In this document: positions 1-9,403 of the stretch, one piece after another
How positions within the stretch are numbered: position 1 is the stretch's first letter
Layout: each line of letters begins with the position of its first letter
NCBI GenBank assembly: GCA_963851385.1
Contig: CAWKPE010000010.1
Coordinates: forward strand, 62,001 to 126,000
DNA length: 64,000 bases
DNA from: CAWEFA01 sp963851385
Lineage (GTDB): Bacteria; Bacteroidota; Bacteroidia; Bacteroidales; DTGW01
Direction: 5' to 3'
The notes under the pieces: model-generated
What the model was told of the DNA's origin: nothing
The model's input: only the letters and a program-made list of their open reading frames with translations
Databases searched by the model: none
Translations under genes and position numbers: made by a program

Positions 1-1175
1 ATGTCAAAAGTATAGTAACCAACTGAAAGGACAGGTTTACTGGTATAATGATTAAGAAGATTTTTTAGTGTATCTCCGTCCTTTTCACTATAAATTTCTA
101 TATCAACTGTTGATCCGGTTCTTCCAAGAAAAGTACCAACTTTTCTGATATATTGTTGAACTGCAGCAGTATATTTTATTATACCAGTAGCAGATTCACT
201 ATAATTACCATAAAATGATAAAGCACCTAATTCTGCATAACAATATAATTTACTTACATATCCTGCATTCCATCGGACAGGATAATATACAATAGGATTT
301 AATATTTTGCTGTCTTTATAGGAAATATAGAAAAATCCTTTTTCTCCCCAGGTTTCTCCAAAGCTATTTTTAGCTATCCATGCACCTTTCCCGCCAGCAG
401 TTAATTTATTATCATCCCATCCGACAAGCACAATAGCGTGATTAGCATCTATCGGTCCACCATAATAATATGTATAATTTGAAGGTTCGTAGTATTGATT
501 TTCCATATGAATATTGGTAGATACACCACCATAATCCATAATCGCGCGTTTTGTCAAAGAACGATTGTTATAAACCCATCTGACTTCTGGAACGTAAGCC
601 ACAACCGGCAATCCACTGACACATTTTTGTTTTCTAATATTATAAGGATCTAAACTATCCGCTACCGGACCTGCCAATCTAGTCAAATAAGCCATTGCAA
701 AAGCTTCATTACCCCCTTCTCCATATTTCCAAACAAATCCATGGCATGCAGCTAAATTTTGTTCTGATAAATCAAATTCACCAAGCTCTTTTACCATCCA
801 TTCAGATTCTATTGCGCCCATGCAGGCGAAGGCCCAGCAATTACCTCCGTACACACCACCTCCCTGATTTTTCACTGAGGAAACTTCATTTAATTGTCTT
901 AAATCATAAACTGAGGGAAGTGTTACAAAGGCGCTTTTTAAAAGGGAAAAAGTATCATCCTCAGAATTATTAATATAACTATCCGGCAGTTTAAAGAATG
1001 GAGGAATATATCCATAAAAGTTTTCTTGATTTGAAACTGAATCTGATGTTAAAGGATAAGAACTTATGTAATTTAAAAAATCAGGATTGACAGGTGATAA
1101 ATGCTTGTATAATTGTGCATCTACCAGTGTCAGATTTAACATTACAATCAATAATAATTGAACTTTGCGCAACAT
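1..1175 (-). CDS. C1 (papain-like) cysteine peptidase, secreted, C-terminus cut by window edge
   Basis: Translation from the ATG at 1175-1173 gives 391 residues before the window ends. Residues 1-20 form a signal peptide (MLRKVQLLLIVMLNLTLVDA). The papain-family active site is visible in order: oxyanion Gln in VKNQGG (about residue 104), nucleophile Cys in GGNCWAF (113), His in DANHAIVLVGW (246) and Asn in AKNSFGETWG (270). The roughly 90-residue region before the catalytic domain may be a propeptide. The residues after about 290 (aromatic, Gly-rich, KLYCYAELG) resemble the lectin-like domain of bacterial C1A-like proteases. The enzyme is probably exported to the periplasm or cell surface. 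A C-terminal sorting domain, if any, lies outside the window. Family assignment is firm; substrate is unknown. Confidence 0.85.
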   Translation of the reverse strand, partial: MLRKVQLLLIVMLNLTLVDAQLYKHLSPVNPDFLNYISSYPLTSDSVSNQENFYGYIPPFFKLPDSYINNSEDDTFSLLKSAFVTLPSVYDLRQLNEVSSVKNQGGGVYGGNCWAFACMGAIESEWMVKELGEFDLSEQNLAACHGFVWKYGEGGNEAFAMAYLTRLAGPVADSLDPYNIRKQKCVSGLPVVAYVPEVRWVYNNRSLTKRAIMDYGGVSTNIHMENQYYEPSNYTYYYGGPIDANHAIVLVGWDDNKLTAGGKGAWIAKNSFGETWGEKGFFYISYKDSKILNPIVYYPVRWNAGYVSKLYCYAELGALSFYGNYSESATGIIKYTAAVQQYIRKVGTFLGRTGSTVDIEIYSEKDGDTLKNLLNHYTSKPVLSVGYYTFD

Positions 1176-1348
1176 ATAAATCAGCTAAAAGTTAAATAAC
1201 AAGTTCAAAGGTAAAAAAAATACCAGTCAATTCCTTAAAACTTGTTTTTACAGGTTTTTAGTATAATATTTAAATTATATTCATGGTCTTGTGATATCAT
1301 GTTAACAAAGTTTTATTTGCCACTAATATTAGATGATAGAAATTAGTT

Positions 1349-1356
1349 TAATTTTG
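1349..1356 (+). promoter_or_regulatory. Possible -7 box (TAATTTTG) upstream of secA
   Basis: TAATTTTG matches the Bacteroidota -7 consensus TAnnTTTG and lies 40 bases before the secA ATG. The nearest upstream TTTG is 29 bases away, outside the usual 19-21 base spacing, so only the -7 element supports it. Confidence 0.35.
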
Positions 1357-1395
1357 TGAGCTTATACAATATAATTATTAAATACATCATAAAAA

Positions 1396-4300
1396 ATGAG
1401 TTTTCTTGCTAATTTAATCCAACAATTCTTTGGATCAAAGTCTGAAAAAGATATTAAAGAAATTCAGCCAATAGTTGCTCAGATTCTCGAAGAATACGAA
1501 AAACTGAAATTTCTTTCAAATGATCAATTGCGGTCATTGAGTAACGATTTAAAAATCAAGGTTCGTTCAAGTATTACCGAGGAATTAAAAAAGATAGAGG
1601 ATTTAAAAATAAAGATAGAAGAACCTGAAATAGATATTAAAGATAAAGAAGTTCTTTATAAACAAATAGACGATTTAGAAGAACTAATAGATGAAAAAAT
1701 CAAAAAAATTCTTGATGAAGTACTTCCAACAGCATTCGCTATTATAAAAGATACTGCTCGTCGTTTTTATGAAAATGAAGAATTGGAAGTTACAGCCCAG
1801 GATTTTGATCGGGATCTCGCAGCTACTCGCAATAGTATAAAGATTGTAGGAGACAAAGCCATTTATTTCAATCATTGGATAGCAGGAGGTAATGAAATCA
1901 AGTGGGATATGATTCATTACGACTGCCAGCTAATTGGTGGCGTAGTATTGCACCAGGGAAAAATTTCAGAAATGGCAACCGGTGAAGGAAAAACTCTTGT
2001 TGCAACACTTCCGGTATTTCTGAATGCATTGTCAGGACGTAGTGTTCATATTGTTACAGTTAATGATTATCTGGCTAAACGCGACTCAGAATGGATGGGC
2101 CCGCTATACGAATTTCATGGATTAACAGTTGATTGTATAGACAAGCACCAGCCTAATTCCGAATCAAGGCGAGAAGCATATTTGGCAGACATAACTTTTG
2201 GCACAAATAACGAATTTGGTTTTGATTACCTGCGCGACAATATGACCGGTGCACCCGAAGAATTGGTGCAGCGAATTCATAATTATGCAATTGTTGATGA
2301 AGTAGACTCAGTGCTTATCGATGATGCCCGAACTCCTCTTATAATTTCTGGTCCTGTTGCTAAAGGAGAAAACCAGGAATTTGAAGTATATAGACCAAAA
2401 GTTGAAACATTGGTTAATGCACAACGCAAACTGGTTACTCAAATCCTTGCTGATGCAAAAAAAGCTCTCGATTCAGACGATAAGGAAAAAGGGGGATTAT
2501 TCCTGCTTAGATGTTTCAAAGGTTTACCTAAAAATAAAGCATTGATAAAAATGCTTAGTGAGGAAGGTAATAAAACACTAATGCATAAAACAGAAAACTT
2601 TTATATGCAGGAAAACAGTAAGCATATGTACAAGGTAACTGATGAACTGTATTTTGTAATTGATGAAAAAAATAATAGCATAGAACTTACTGAAAAGGGA
2701 ATTGACCTTATTACTTCTTCATCAGAGGATTCATCATTTTTCATTCTTCCTGACATCGGCTCTGAAATAGCTGAAATTGAAAAATCTTCTGCCAGCTTGG
2801 ATGAGAAAGTTGAACGCAAGGAACATTTGTTACAGGATTATGCCATTAAATCAGAAAGAGTTCATACGGTTAATCAATTACTAAAAGCTTATACTTTATT
2901 TGAAAAAGATGATGAATATGTAGTGATAGATAATAAAGTCAAAATTGTTGATGAGCAAACTGGTCGTATACTTGAAGGCAGGCGGTATTCAGAAGGATTG
3001 CACCAGGCAATTGAAGCCAAAGAACATGTTCAGGTTGAAGCAGCCACCCAGACTTTTGCAACAATTACCCTTCAGAATTATTTCAGGATGTACAAAAAAC
3101 TGGCAGGTATGACAGGTACTGCTGAAACAGAGGCAGGTGAATTCTGGAATATTTATAAACTTGATGTAGTGGTTATTCCAACAAATAAAATTGTTATCAG
3201 GAATGATGGTGAAGACAAAGTATATAAAACTAAACGTGAAAAGTACAATGCAGTTATTGAAGAAATTGAAAGTTTAATTGGAATTGGACGACCTGTGCTT
3301 GTTGGAACAACTTCGGTTGAAATTTCTGAATTATTAAGCAGGATGTTAAAAATCCGTGGTATTAAGCATAATGTTTTAAATGCAAAGTTACACCAACGTG
3401 AAGCTGAAATTGTTGCAGAAGCTGGTAAATCACGTACTGTAACCATTGCAACCAATATGGCTGGTCGTGGTACCGACATAAAGCTTTCTGAAGAGGTAAG
3501 ACAGGCTGGCGGTTTAGCGATTATCGGTACTGAACGTCATGAATCAAGGCGTGTTGACAGACAGTTGCGTGGCCGTTCAGGACGTCAGGGAGACCCGGGT
3601 TCTTCACAGTTTTTTGTTTCACTTGAAGATGATCTAATGCGTTTGTTCGGCTCTGATCGTATTGCATCTATAATGGACCGAATGGGTATTAAAGAAGGTG
3701 AAGTTATTCAACATTCTATGATTTCACGCTCAATTGAAAGAGCACAGAAAAAAGTTGAAGAAAATAACTTTGGTATTCGTAAACGATTGCTTGAATATGA
3801 TGATGTGATGAATTCACAACGCGAAGTAATTTATAAACGCAGACGTCATGCGCTTTTTGGAGAACGTCTTAGCCTGGATATTTCCAATATGATGTACGAT
3901 GTTTGTGAAAACATAGTTAGCCAGTATCATGGTACTACAGACTTTGAAGAGTTTAATCTTGAAGTGATACGATTACTTTCTATAGAAGCTCCTTTCGACG
4001 AGAGTGATTACATGAAATTTTCATCTGAAGAATTGATAGAAAAACTAAATGAACAAGTCTGGAATAATTATAAGCATAAAAGTACAGTACTTGCTAAACA
4101 AGCTTTTCCCGTTGTTAAAGAAGTTTATGAAAAACAATCGGCTGTTTACGAAAATATTGTCGTACCAATTAGTGATGGAGCTAGAGTTTACCAGATAATT
4201 ACCAACCTTAAAAAAGCTTATGAAACTCAATGTGCCGAGTTAATAAAATCTTATGAAAAAGCCGCAATTCTAATGACAATCGATGACGCATGGCGTGAAC

Positions 4301-4716
4301 ATTTAAGAGAAATGGATGATTTAAAACAATCTGTTCAAAATGCAGCTTATGAACAAAAGGACCCTTTGCTTATATATAAATTTGAATCCTTCGAGTTATT
4401 CCGAACAATGATTGAAGATACAAATAAGCATGTAGTTTCAATGTTGATTAAAGGTAACATTCCTGTGACCGATCCTTCCAGTGTTCAGCGTGCACAAGCT
4501 CCCCGTAAAACGGATATGAGTAAATTTGCATTAAGTAAAAGCGAAATAACTTCTTCATTAAGCGGAAATGCACCAAATACGGAAACTAGTAGGGAAACTC
4601 AACGCACGCAGCCTGTAAGAATTGAAAAGAAAATTGGCAGAAATGATCCCTGTCCGTGTGGAAGTGGTAAAAAATATAAGAATTGTCATGGTGCAGGTGT
4701 CGGTGCAAATATTTAG
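1396..4716 (+). CDS. secA: Preprotein translocase ATPase SecA
   Basis: SecA is the ATPase motor that drives unfolded preproteins through SecYEG at the inner membrane. At 1106 residues it matches the long Bacteroidota form. Visible motifs are Walker A MATGEGKTLVA (about residue 193), Walker B/DEAD-like VDEVDSVLIDDARTPLI (about 300), helicase motif region NMAGRGTDIKL, GTERHESRRVDRQLRGRSGR, and the C-terminal zinc-binding SecB/ribosome-contact motif CPCGSGKKYKNCHG (about 1086-1099). A lineage-typical insertion lies between about 330 and 480. It is monocistronic, preceded by 220 bases of AT-rich DNA, and the protease upstream is divergent. The frame is intact over 3.3 kb, which contrasts with the frameshifted genes elsewhere in the window. 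Confidence 0.98.
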   Translation: MSFLANLIQQFFGSKSEKDIKEIQPIVAQILEEYEKLKFLSNDQLRSLSNDLKIKVRSSITEELKKIEDLKIKIEEPEIDIKDKEVLYKQIDDLEELIDEKIKKILDEVLPTAFAIIKDTARRFYENEELEVTAQDFDRDLAATRNSIKIVGDKAIYFNHWIAGGNEIKWDMIHYDCQLIGGVVLHQGKISEMATGEGKTLVATLPVFLNALSGRSVHIVTVNDYLAKRDSEWMGPLYEFHGLTVDCIDKHQPNSESRREAYLADITFGTNNEFGFDYLRDNMTGAPEELVQRIHNYAIVDEVDSVLIDDARTPLIISGPVAKGENQEFEVYRPKVETLVNAQRKLVTQILADAKKALDSDDKEKGGLFLLRCFKGLPKNKALIKMLSEEGNKTLMHKTENFYMQENSKHMYKVTDELYFVIDEKNNSIELTEKGIDLITSSSEDSSFFILPDIGSEIAEIEKSSASLDEKVERKEHLLQDYAIKSERVHTVNQLLKAYTLFEKDDEYVVIDNKVKIVDEQTGRILEGRRYSEGLHQAIEAKEHVQVEAATQTFATITLQNYFRMYKKLAGMTGTAETEAGEFWNIYKLDVVVIPTNKIVIRNDGEDKVYKTKREKYNAVIEEIESLIGIGRPVLVGTTSVEISELLSRMLKIRGIKHNVLNAKLHQREAEIVAEAGKSRTVTIATNMAGRGTDIKLSEEVRQAGGLAIIGTERHESRRVDRQLRGRSGRQGDPGSSQFFVSLEDDLMRLFGSDRIASIMDRMGIKEGEVIQHSMISRSIERAQKKVEENNFGIRKRLLEYDDVMNSQREVIYKRRRHALFGERLSLDISNMMYDVCENIVSQYHGTTDFEEFNLEVIRLLSIEAPFDESDYMKFSSEELIEKLNEQVWNNYKHKSTVLAKQAFPVVKEVYEKQSAVYENIVVPISDGARVYQIITNLKKAYETQCAELIKSYEKAAILMTIDDAWREHLREMDDLKQSVQNAAYEQKDPLLIYKFESFELFRTMIEDTNKHVVSMLIKGNIPVTDPSSVQRAQAPRKTDMSKFALSKSEITSSLSGNAPNTETSRETQRTQPVRIEKKIGRNDPCPCGSGKKYKNCHGAGVGANI

Positions 4717-4772
4717 TATTATTATTTTTTAAATTTTAGGAAGTAAATAATTCATAGCAGAAAATTAAAGCC

Positions 4773-5363
4773 TCAATCTGCCTGAATATTAGATAAAATC
4801 TCAATAGCTTGAGATTGGCTGCCATCTGGATTACGTTTTAATACTATATAATCGGAATTCATTTTTAACCAGTTCCCATTTACGTGTTTTAGTCTTATCA
4901 CGCAGGAATAGCGATTTTGAGAATTATCGGAAATTAGTTTATTTCTCTCTTCAATTTTAGCATGATCTTCAGGATGATAAAAATTCATTGCTTCTTCGCT
5001 ATTTAATTCTTGCAATTCTTTATGCCTGTAACCTAACAAACGATTGTAGTTTTGGTTATACCAAAGCAAATTTCTCTTATTTAAGTCCTTAATGGAAACA
5101 ATTACTTGTAAGCTATTGATAATTTCTTCTAAAAAATTTATTTGATCACTAAGAATATGATTGTTTTCATTAAGATTCATCACCAATACTTTTAAATGAT
5201 CAATTTGTTTATTTAGATTTTCATTTTCCTCAGTAAGTTCAATATGTTTATTTCTCAATTTGTCAATATTTCGAAGTATTTCATTAAAACGAGCCAGGTG
5301 GATGTTTTCATCCATAATCTGTTTAGCTTCTTCAATAAACCGTTTTGCTTGCTTCCTGGCCAT
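4773..5363 (-). CDS. Coiled-coil plus single PAS domain protein
   Basis: This 196-residue cytoplasmic protein has an N-terminal coiled coil (about residues 1-85, heptad-like Leu/Ile/Asn/Glu) and a C-terminal PAS_3-type fold (about 85-195: NLLWYNQNYNRLLGY, then FYHPEDHAKIEE, then VNGNWLKMNSDYIVL). There is no kinase, cyclase or HTH output domain, so it may be a signalling adaptor or an orphan sensor that acts through a partner. The gene is convergent with secA. The AARK/MARKQAKRF start at 5363 is the only ATG that gives the whole coiled coil. The ligand is unknown. Confidence 0.75.
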   Translation of the reverse strand: MARKQAKRFIEEAKQIMDENIHLARFNEILRNIDKLRNKHIELTEENENLNKQIDHLKVLVMNLNENNHILSDQINFLEEIINSLQVIVSIKDLNKRNLLWYNQNYNRLLGYRHKELQELNSEEAMNFYHPEDHAKIEERNKLISDNSQNRYSCVIRLKHVNGNWLKMNSDYIVLKRNPDGSQSQAIEILSNIQAD

Positions 5364-5925
5364 TATAAAAACTCTTAAAAATATTGAAAACTTAAAACCT
5401 TAAAACTATATATTTACTCTTCAATTATAATTGATTTTCCAAACTATAAATAAATCTCTTAATAACAACCTTATAATCAAATATAGAAAAAAAAATAAAT
5501 TATCCTAACATTATTTTGACATATTTGACAAAAATCAAAATGTTTATTAATCTGAAATTTAAATCGTTACGCATACCAACAGAAACCTGAGTATTTATGT
5601 TTCCAACATTACCAAATCGTTTATAAATCTATTGCTCCTAATTTCAATATTGATTTTATTTGTGTTAAAAAAAATTAATGTCAGGTAATAACATAGTAAA
5701 AGTTAGCACGTATACCGACAAAAATATTTTATGAAAGAATTAAAAAAAATTTCAAGATAAATAATTATAGACTGGTTTTATTAAATCATATATTTAATAA
5801 TATACTATATTCGTTACCTTTTATTAGATTATTTTTAATTTTAATTGATCAATTAGAGGGAAAACTTATTTTAAGTTGTCATTACAAATGTGAATTATTT
5901 TTTATTAACAAAAAATTTAAATCAA
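5364..5925. other. AT-rich intergenic region with no gene seen
   Basis: About 560 bases between two divergent genes. No open frame with coding character, no RNA gene and no strong hairpin was seen. It presumably holds promoters for both flanking genes; a weak TACCTTTT near 5815 is one mismatch from the -7 consensus. Confidence 0.5.
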
Positions 5926-6342
5926 ATGATTAAGAAGGGTTCTGTTATATTACTGATCGCCATTTTTGCCATTTCACCAATGTTTGGTCAGAAAAAGAAA
6001 AATATCCAAATACATAAAATAAAATCTATTACAGTTTATAATGAAGATTTTGAAAATAAAAATGGGAAACAGGTTAAAGAATCGTATGAACGTTTTGATG
6101 AATCGGGAAACACTTTAGAAGAAATTGAATATGATAAAAAGGGTGTTGAGAAGCAACATGTACTCTATGAATATGATGAAGATGGCAATAAAACCAAAGA
6201 AACATATTTAAATCCAAATGGTTCAAAAGAAAAGATAATAGCATATAAATACCAGGACGATTTAAAAATTGAACGCATCATATATTTATCTGATGGAACA
6301 ATTAAATCGAAGAAAAAATATATTTACGATTTTCAAAAATGA
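5926..6342 (+). CDS. Small secreted protein with YD-like repeats
   Basis: From the ATG at 5926 the product has 138 residues, starting with signal peptide MIKKGSVILLIAIFAISPMFG followed by QKKK. I chose this start over the GTG at 5890 because it puts the signal sequence at the N-terminus. The mature part carries three or four short degenerate strand repeats of the form Y-x-[FY]-D-x-x-G-N (YERFDESGNTLEE, YEYDEDGNKTKE), like RHS/YD or MORN-like antitoxin-associated repeats. Its stop overlaps the start of the VTC gene (ATGA), so the three genes to 7810 form one operon. The function is unknown; the context suggests an envelope partner of the VTC/DUF4956 pair. Confidence 0.7.
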   Translation: MIKKGSVILLIAIFAISPMFGQKKKNIQIHKIKSITVYNEDFENKNGKQVKESYERFDESGNTLEEIEYDKKGVEKQHVLYEYDEDGNKTKETYLNPNGSKEKIIAYKYQDDLKIERIIYLSDGTIKSKKKYIYDFQK

Positions 6343-7118
6343 AGTACATATCTAGGCCTGAGTTGGATGATTTTGGTAATGAGTTAGTACCCATTTTAAA
6401 AAAATTTCAACCGATTACTCTTGAGGAAATGGATTCAGTAATGCTCATGAGCAGAATGGATGTTAAATATTATTTTCATGCTTCCATTCTGAAAAATATT
6501 CTTGAAAAGGCAAGTAAGTACTATAAAATCCTGGAAATAAAAAATCAGCGTCAATTTCAATATTTAACTACTTATTTTGATACCCCGGATTTTAGAATGT
6601 ACCAAGATCATCATAATGGGAAATTAAACCGTTACAAAATAAGACAACGGCATTATGTACTTACAGGTACTGAATTCTTTGAGGTAAAACATAAAACTAA
6701 TAAAGGCTGGACTCTAAAAAGCAGGATAAGAAATGACAATAACAAATACCTCAATGAAATTACCAATACTTTTTTAAAAGATAATAGCCCATATTCAAAT
6801 TCTGTACTTCACCAAATCCTTGTCAATGATTTTGTGCGTATAACTCTGGTCAATAATATTATTAGAGAACGTGCCACTTTGGATTATGGAATTGCATTTT
6901 CAAATTTTAATGAAAAGTCAGAATTACCTCACTTAGGAGTAGTTGAAATCAAACAGGATTTTAGATCGGATAAATCAATTCTGTTAAACATTATGAGAGA
7001 CTTTAGAATTAAACCCGATGGCATTTCAAAGTATTGTATTGGTGTAGCTACACTTTGCAAAGGATTGAAAACAAATATGTTAAAACAAAAAATTAGAAAG
7101 ATAAATAAAATTATATGA
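6339..7118 (+). CDS. VTC-domain protein (polyphosphate polymerase-like)
   Basis: This 259-residue protein belongs to the VTC domain family (triphosphate-tunnel fold; in yeast Vtc4 the domain polymerises polyphosphate from ATP). Basic and acidic tunnel residues are visible: RMDVKYYF near residue 40, TTYFDTPDFRMYQDHHNGK (about 84-102), YKIRQRHY, FFEVKHKTNKG, and GVVEIKQDF near the end. No membrane segment was seen. It overlaps both neighbours by 4 bases (ATGA). VTC plus DUF4956 is a recurrent bacterial pair, which supports the assignment. Actual polyphosphate synthesis by this protein is inferred, not shown. Confidence 0.8.
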   Translation: MKYISRPELDDFGNELVPILKKFQPITLEEMDSVMLMSRMDVKYYFHASILKNILEKASKYYKILEIKNQRQFQYLTTYFDTPDFRMYQDHHNGKLNRYKIRQRHYVLTGTEFFEVKHKTNKGWTLKSRIRNDNNKYLNEITNTFLKDNSPYSNSVLHQILVNDFVRITLVNNIIRERATLDYGIAFSNFNEKSELPHLGVVEIKQDFRSDKSILLNIMRDFRIKPDGISKYCIGVATLCKGLKTNMLKQKIRKINKII

Positions 7119-7810
7119 GTGCATTAATTCTGACAGATGAAGCCAAATGGCTTGGCATTGAACTTTTTAACAAAAAAGGAGTAATTGAACTATTAATAAA
7201 GTTTATTTTCAATATGCTTGTCATAGGTATAATAGTTCGTTTTTTATATTACCCGTTAACCAGGCGAAGGGACTATTTGTTTACTTATTTAGTTATATCT
7301 GCTATCATTTTTATGATTTGTTTTTTATTAAGCAATGTAAAACTGCAAATGGGATTTGCTCTTGGCCTTCTTGCAATTTTCAGAATAATCCGATATCGTA
7401 CAAGTGCTATTCCTATTAAGGAAATATCATATCTTCTTATAGTAATCGGAGTATCGGTAATAAACGCGTTGGCAAATAAAAAAATAAGTTATGCGGAATT
7501 ATTCATTACAAATTTTCTCATTATTGCTATTGTTTTTTGTTTGGAAAAAATATGGTTATCACCACACGAATTCTGTAAGCTGATTACATATGAAAAAATT
7601 GAACTAATTAATGCTGGCAAATACGATGAATTGTTATCCGATTTACAAGAGCGTACAGGCTTAAAAATTAATCGCATCGAGATTGGAGAAATAAATTTTC
7701 TCAGAGATTCTGCAATAATCAGCGTCTATTACTTTAGCGCTGAAAACAGGGTTAATTTAACTGAAGAACGTGCACTTCTCAGAGCCAGTTATGATGATGA
7801 CGATGATTAA
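7115..7810 (+). CDS. DUF4956 multi-pass membrane protein
   Basis: This 231-residue protein has about four transmembrane helices in residues 25-150 and a cytoplasmic C-terminal domain (about 150-225) containing TGLKINRIEIGEINFLRDSA. The segment QMGFALGLLAIFRIIRYRT is characteristic of DUF4956. It ends in an acidic tail (YDDDDD). Translation is coupled to the VTC gene by a 4-base overlap. DUF4956 proteins commonly sit next to VTC-domain genes and are thought to work with them at the membrane; a biochemical role is not established. Confidence 0.8.
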   Translation: MSALILTDEAKWLGIELFNKKGVIELLIKFIFNMLVIGIIVRFLYYPLTRRRDYLFTYLVISAIIFMICFLLSNVKLQMGFALGLLAIFRIIRYRTSAIPIKEISYLLIVIGVSVINALANKKISYAELFITNFLIIAIVFCLEKIWLSPHEFCKLITYEKIELINAGKYDELLSDLQERTGLKINRIEIGEINFLRDSAIISVYYFSAENRVNLTEERALLRASYDDDDD

Positions 7811-7945
7811 AATAATGAAGAAAAAAATATAAGTAAATTGCCATAAACGAGATAAAAATAGTAAATTACAAATAGTTTTTAATTCATGTAACTCTGTAAA
7901 GAATAATAAAGTAAGAAAAACAAATATCCTTATTTTATAAATGCA

Positions 7946-8928
7946 ATGGCTGATCTTGCATGCAAATATCTTGGACTGGATTTACGAAATCCTTTAATAG
8001 TTAGCAGTTCTGGTCTTACCGATAATCTTGATAAAATTATACAACTACAGGATTCTGGTGCAGGTGCAATAGTAGTTAAGTCAATTTTCGAAGAAGAAAT
8101 TGAATTTGAAGAAGGACGAATTATTGATTTACAACCATCATCCTGGCCTGGAGCTGACGAATACGCTAAATTCTATTCAAAAGAACATTCCATTAATGAT
8201 TACCTGAAATTAATCGAAGCCTCAAAAAGAAAATTATCAATTCCTGTTATAGCAAGTATAAATTGCATTGCTGCAGGTGAATGGATTAACATTGTTAAAA
8301 GCATCGAACTAGCAGGAGCAGATGCTATTGAATTAAATATCTTTTTTTTCCTGATGATAAAGATTTTAGAAGTGAAGATTATGAGAGATTGTACTTTGAT
8401 ATTGTAACAAAAATCGCTTTAATGGTTAATATACCTGTAACAGTTAAATTGGGACCATATTTTACAAATATATTATATATCATAGATCAAATAACACATA
8501 GAGGTGCCAGAGGCATTGTTCTATTTAACCATTTTTTTCAACCTGATATTGACCTGGAGTCTTTTGAATTAAAAACCGCTGAAAATTATACAAGTCCTTC
8601 AGATTTTTATCAAACTCTCAGATGGGTAAACATTATTTCTGCTCATTTTAATAACATAGATATTGCAGCAGCATCAGGAATATATGATAGTGAAGCTGCA
8701 ATTAAAATATTACTTGCAGGTGCAAATGCAGTCATGTTATGCTCCACTCTATATAAAAACGGTAATAATTATTTATCAAAAATTGCTTTAGAGATAAGTG
8801 ACTGGATGGATAAAAAAGGCTTTAGTAAAATTGAACAATTTCAAGGTCAAATCAATTATAGTATTGTTCAGGATCCGTTTTTATATGAGCGTGCTCAGTT
8901 TATCAAGAATTTTGATATGTTGCAATAA
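7946..8928 (+). CDS. Dihydroorotate dehydrogenase-like flavoprotein, one frameshift
   Basis: Two overlapping frames, 7946-8407 and 8389-8928, together encode one protein of about 327 residues of the DHOD-like FMN TIM-barrel family. The first begins MADLACKYLGLDLRNPLIVSSSGLT (the NP-hh-SSS signature) and ends inside ELNIFF. The second continues with DIVTKIALMVNIPVTVKLGPY, GIVLFNHFF and the C-terminal phosphate-binding region AAASGIYDSEAAIKILLAGANAVML. The break is in the run of eight T at 8342-8349: one extra T (or two fewer) would restore FPDDKDFRSEDYERLYFDIV. It is likely a cytosolic oxidoreductase; whether it uses dihydroorotate is uncertain, because Bacteroidota often carry this paralogue beside a true PyrD. 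Confidence 0.8.
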
Positions 8929-9115
8929 AAAATTATCTTTTCTAAATTAATAATTTAATTGACATTTGTTTATAAAAATTTATTAGAAATTTACTAATTC
9001 GCTGCTGTTCAATTAACTAACCTAATCTCAAAACTTATTTATTTCATTGATTATTAGTAAGAATTTTATTACATTGCGAGTAGAAAAATCATAATCTAAC
9101 CCAAAATATAAATAT

Positions 9116-9370
9116 ATGGCAATCACGTTTAATGAGCTAAGAAGAATTAAAGATAATCTTCCGACAGGAAGCATGAAAAAAATTGCAGAAAAACTTAATA
9201 TTGACGAAGACACTGTAAGAAATTACTTTGGTGGGGCAAATTATAAAGCTGGAAAGACCGTGGGAATTCATATTGAGCAGGGACCTGGCGGAGGAATTGT
9301 TACTTTTGATGACGAAACAATTTTGGATTTAGCTCGGGAAATGCTTTCAGAACATCAGCATCAATATTAA
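9116..9370 (+). CDS. Small helix-turn-helix DNA-binding protein
   Basis: This 84-residue protein has an N-terminal HTH: GSMKKIAEKLNIDEDTVRNYF (about residues 18-38) fits helix-turn-recognition helix, followed by a Gly-rich turn (EQGPGGGIVTF) and an acidic C-terminal helix. Short proteins of this form are common and conserved in Bacteroidota and are usually annotated as DNA-binding or transcriptional regulator. The ATG at 9116 is the only plausible start. The gene is single and is followed directly by a terminator. The target is unknown. Confidence 0.7.
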   Translation: MAITFNELRRIKDNLPTGSMKKIAEKLNIDEDTVRNYFGGANYKAGKTVGIHIEQGPGGGIVTFDDETILDLAREMLSEHQHQY

Positions 9371-9376
9371 AAAGAG

Positions 9377-9403
9377 TCCGCAATTTAAAAGCGGATTTTT
9401 TTT
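9377..9403 (+). terminator. Rho-independent terminator
   Basis: Stem TCCGC (9377-9381) pairs with GCGGA (9391-9395), with an A/T-rich loop and eight T at 9396-9403. It serves the HTH gene and runs up to the end of the convergent TPR gene. Confidence 0.75.

Noticed and set aside
695..973. Plus-strand open frame of 92 codons
   Set aside because: It lies entirely opposite the C1 peptidase, whose active-site motifs are unambiguous on the minus strand.
5890..5925. GTG start 36 bases upstream for the small secreted protein
   Set aside because: It would place twelve polar residues before the signal peptide; the ATG at 5926 fits better.
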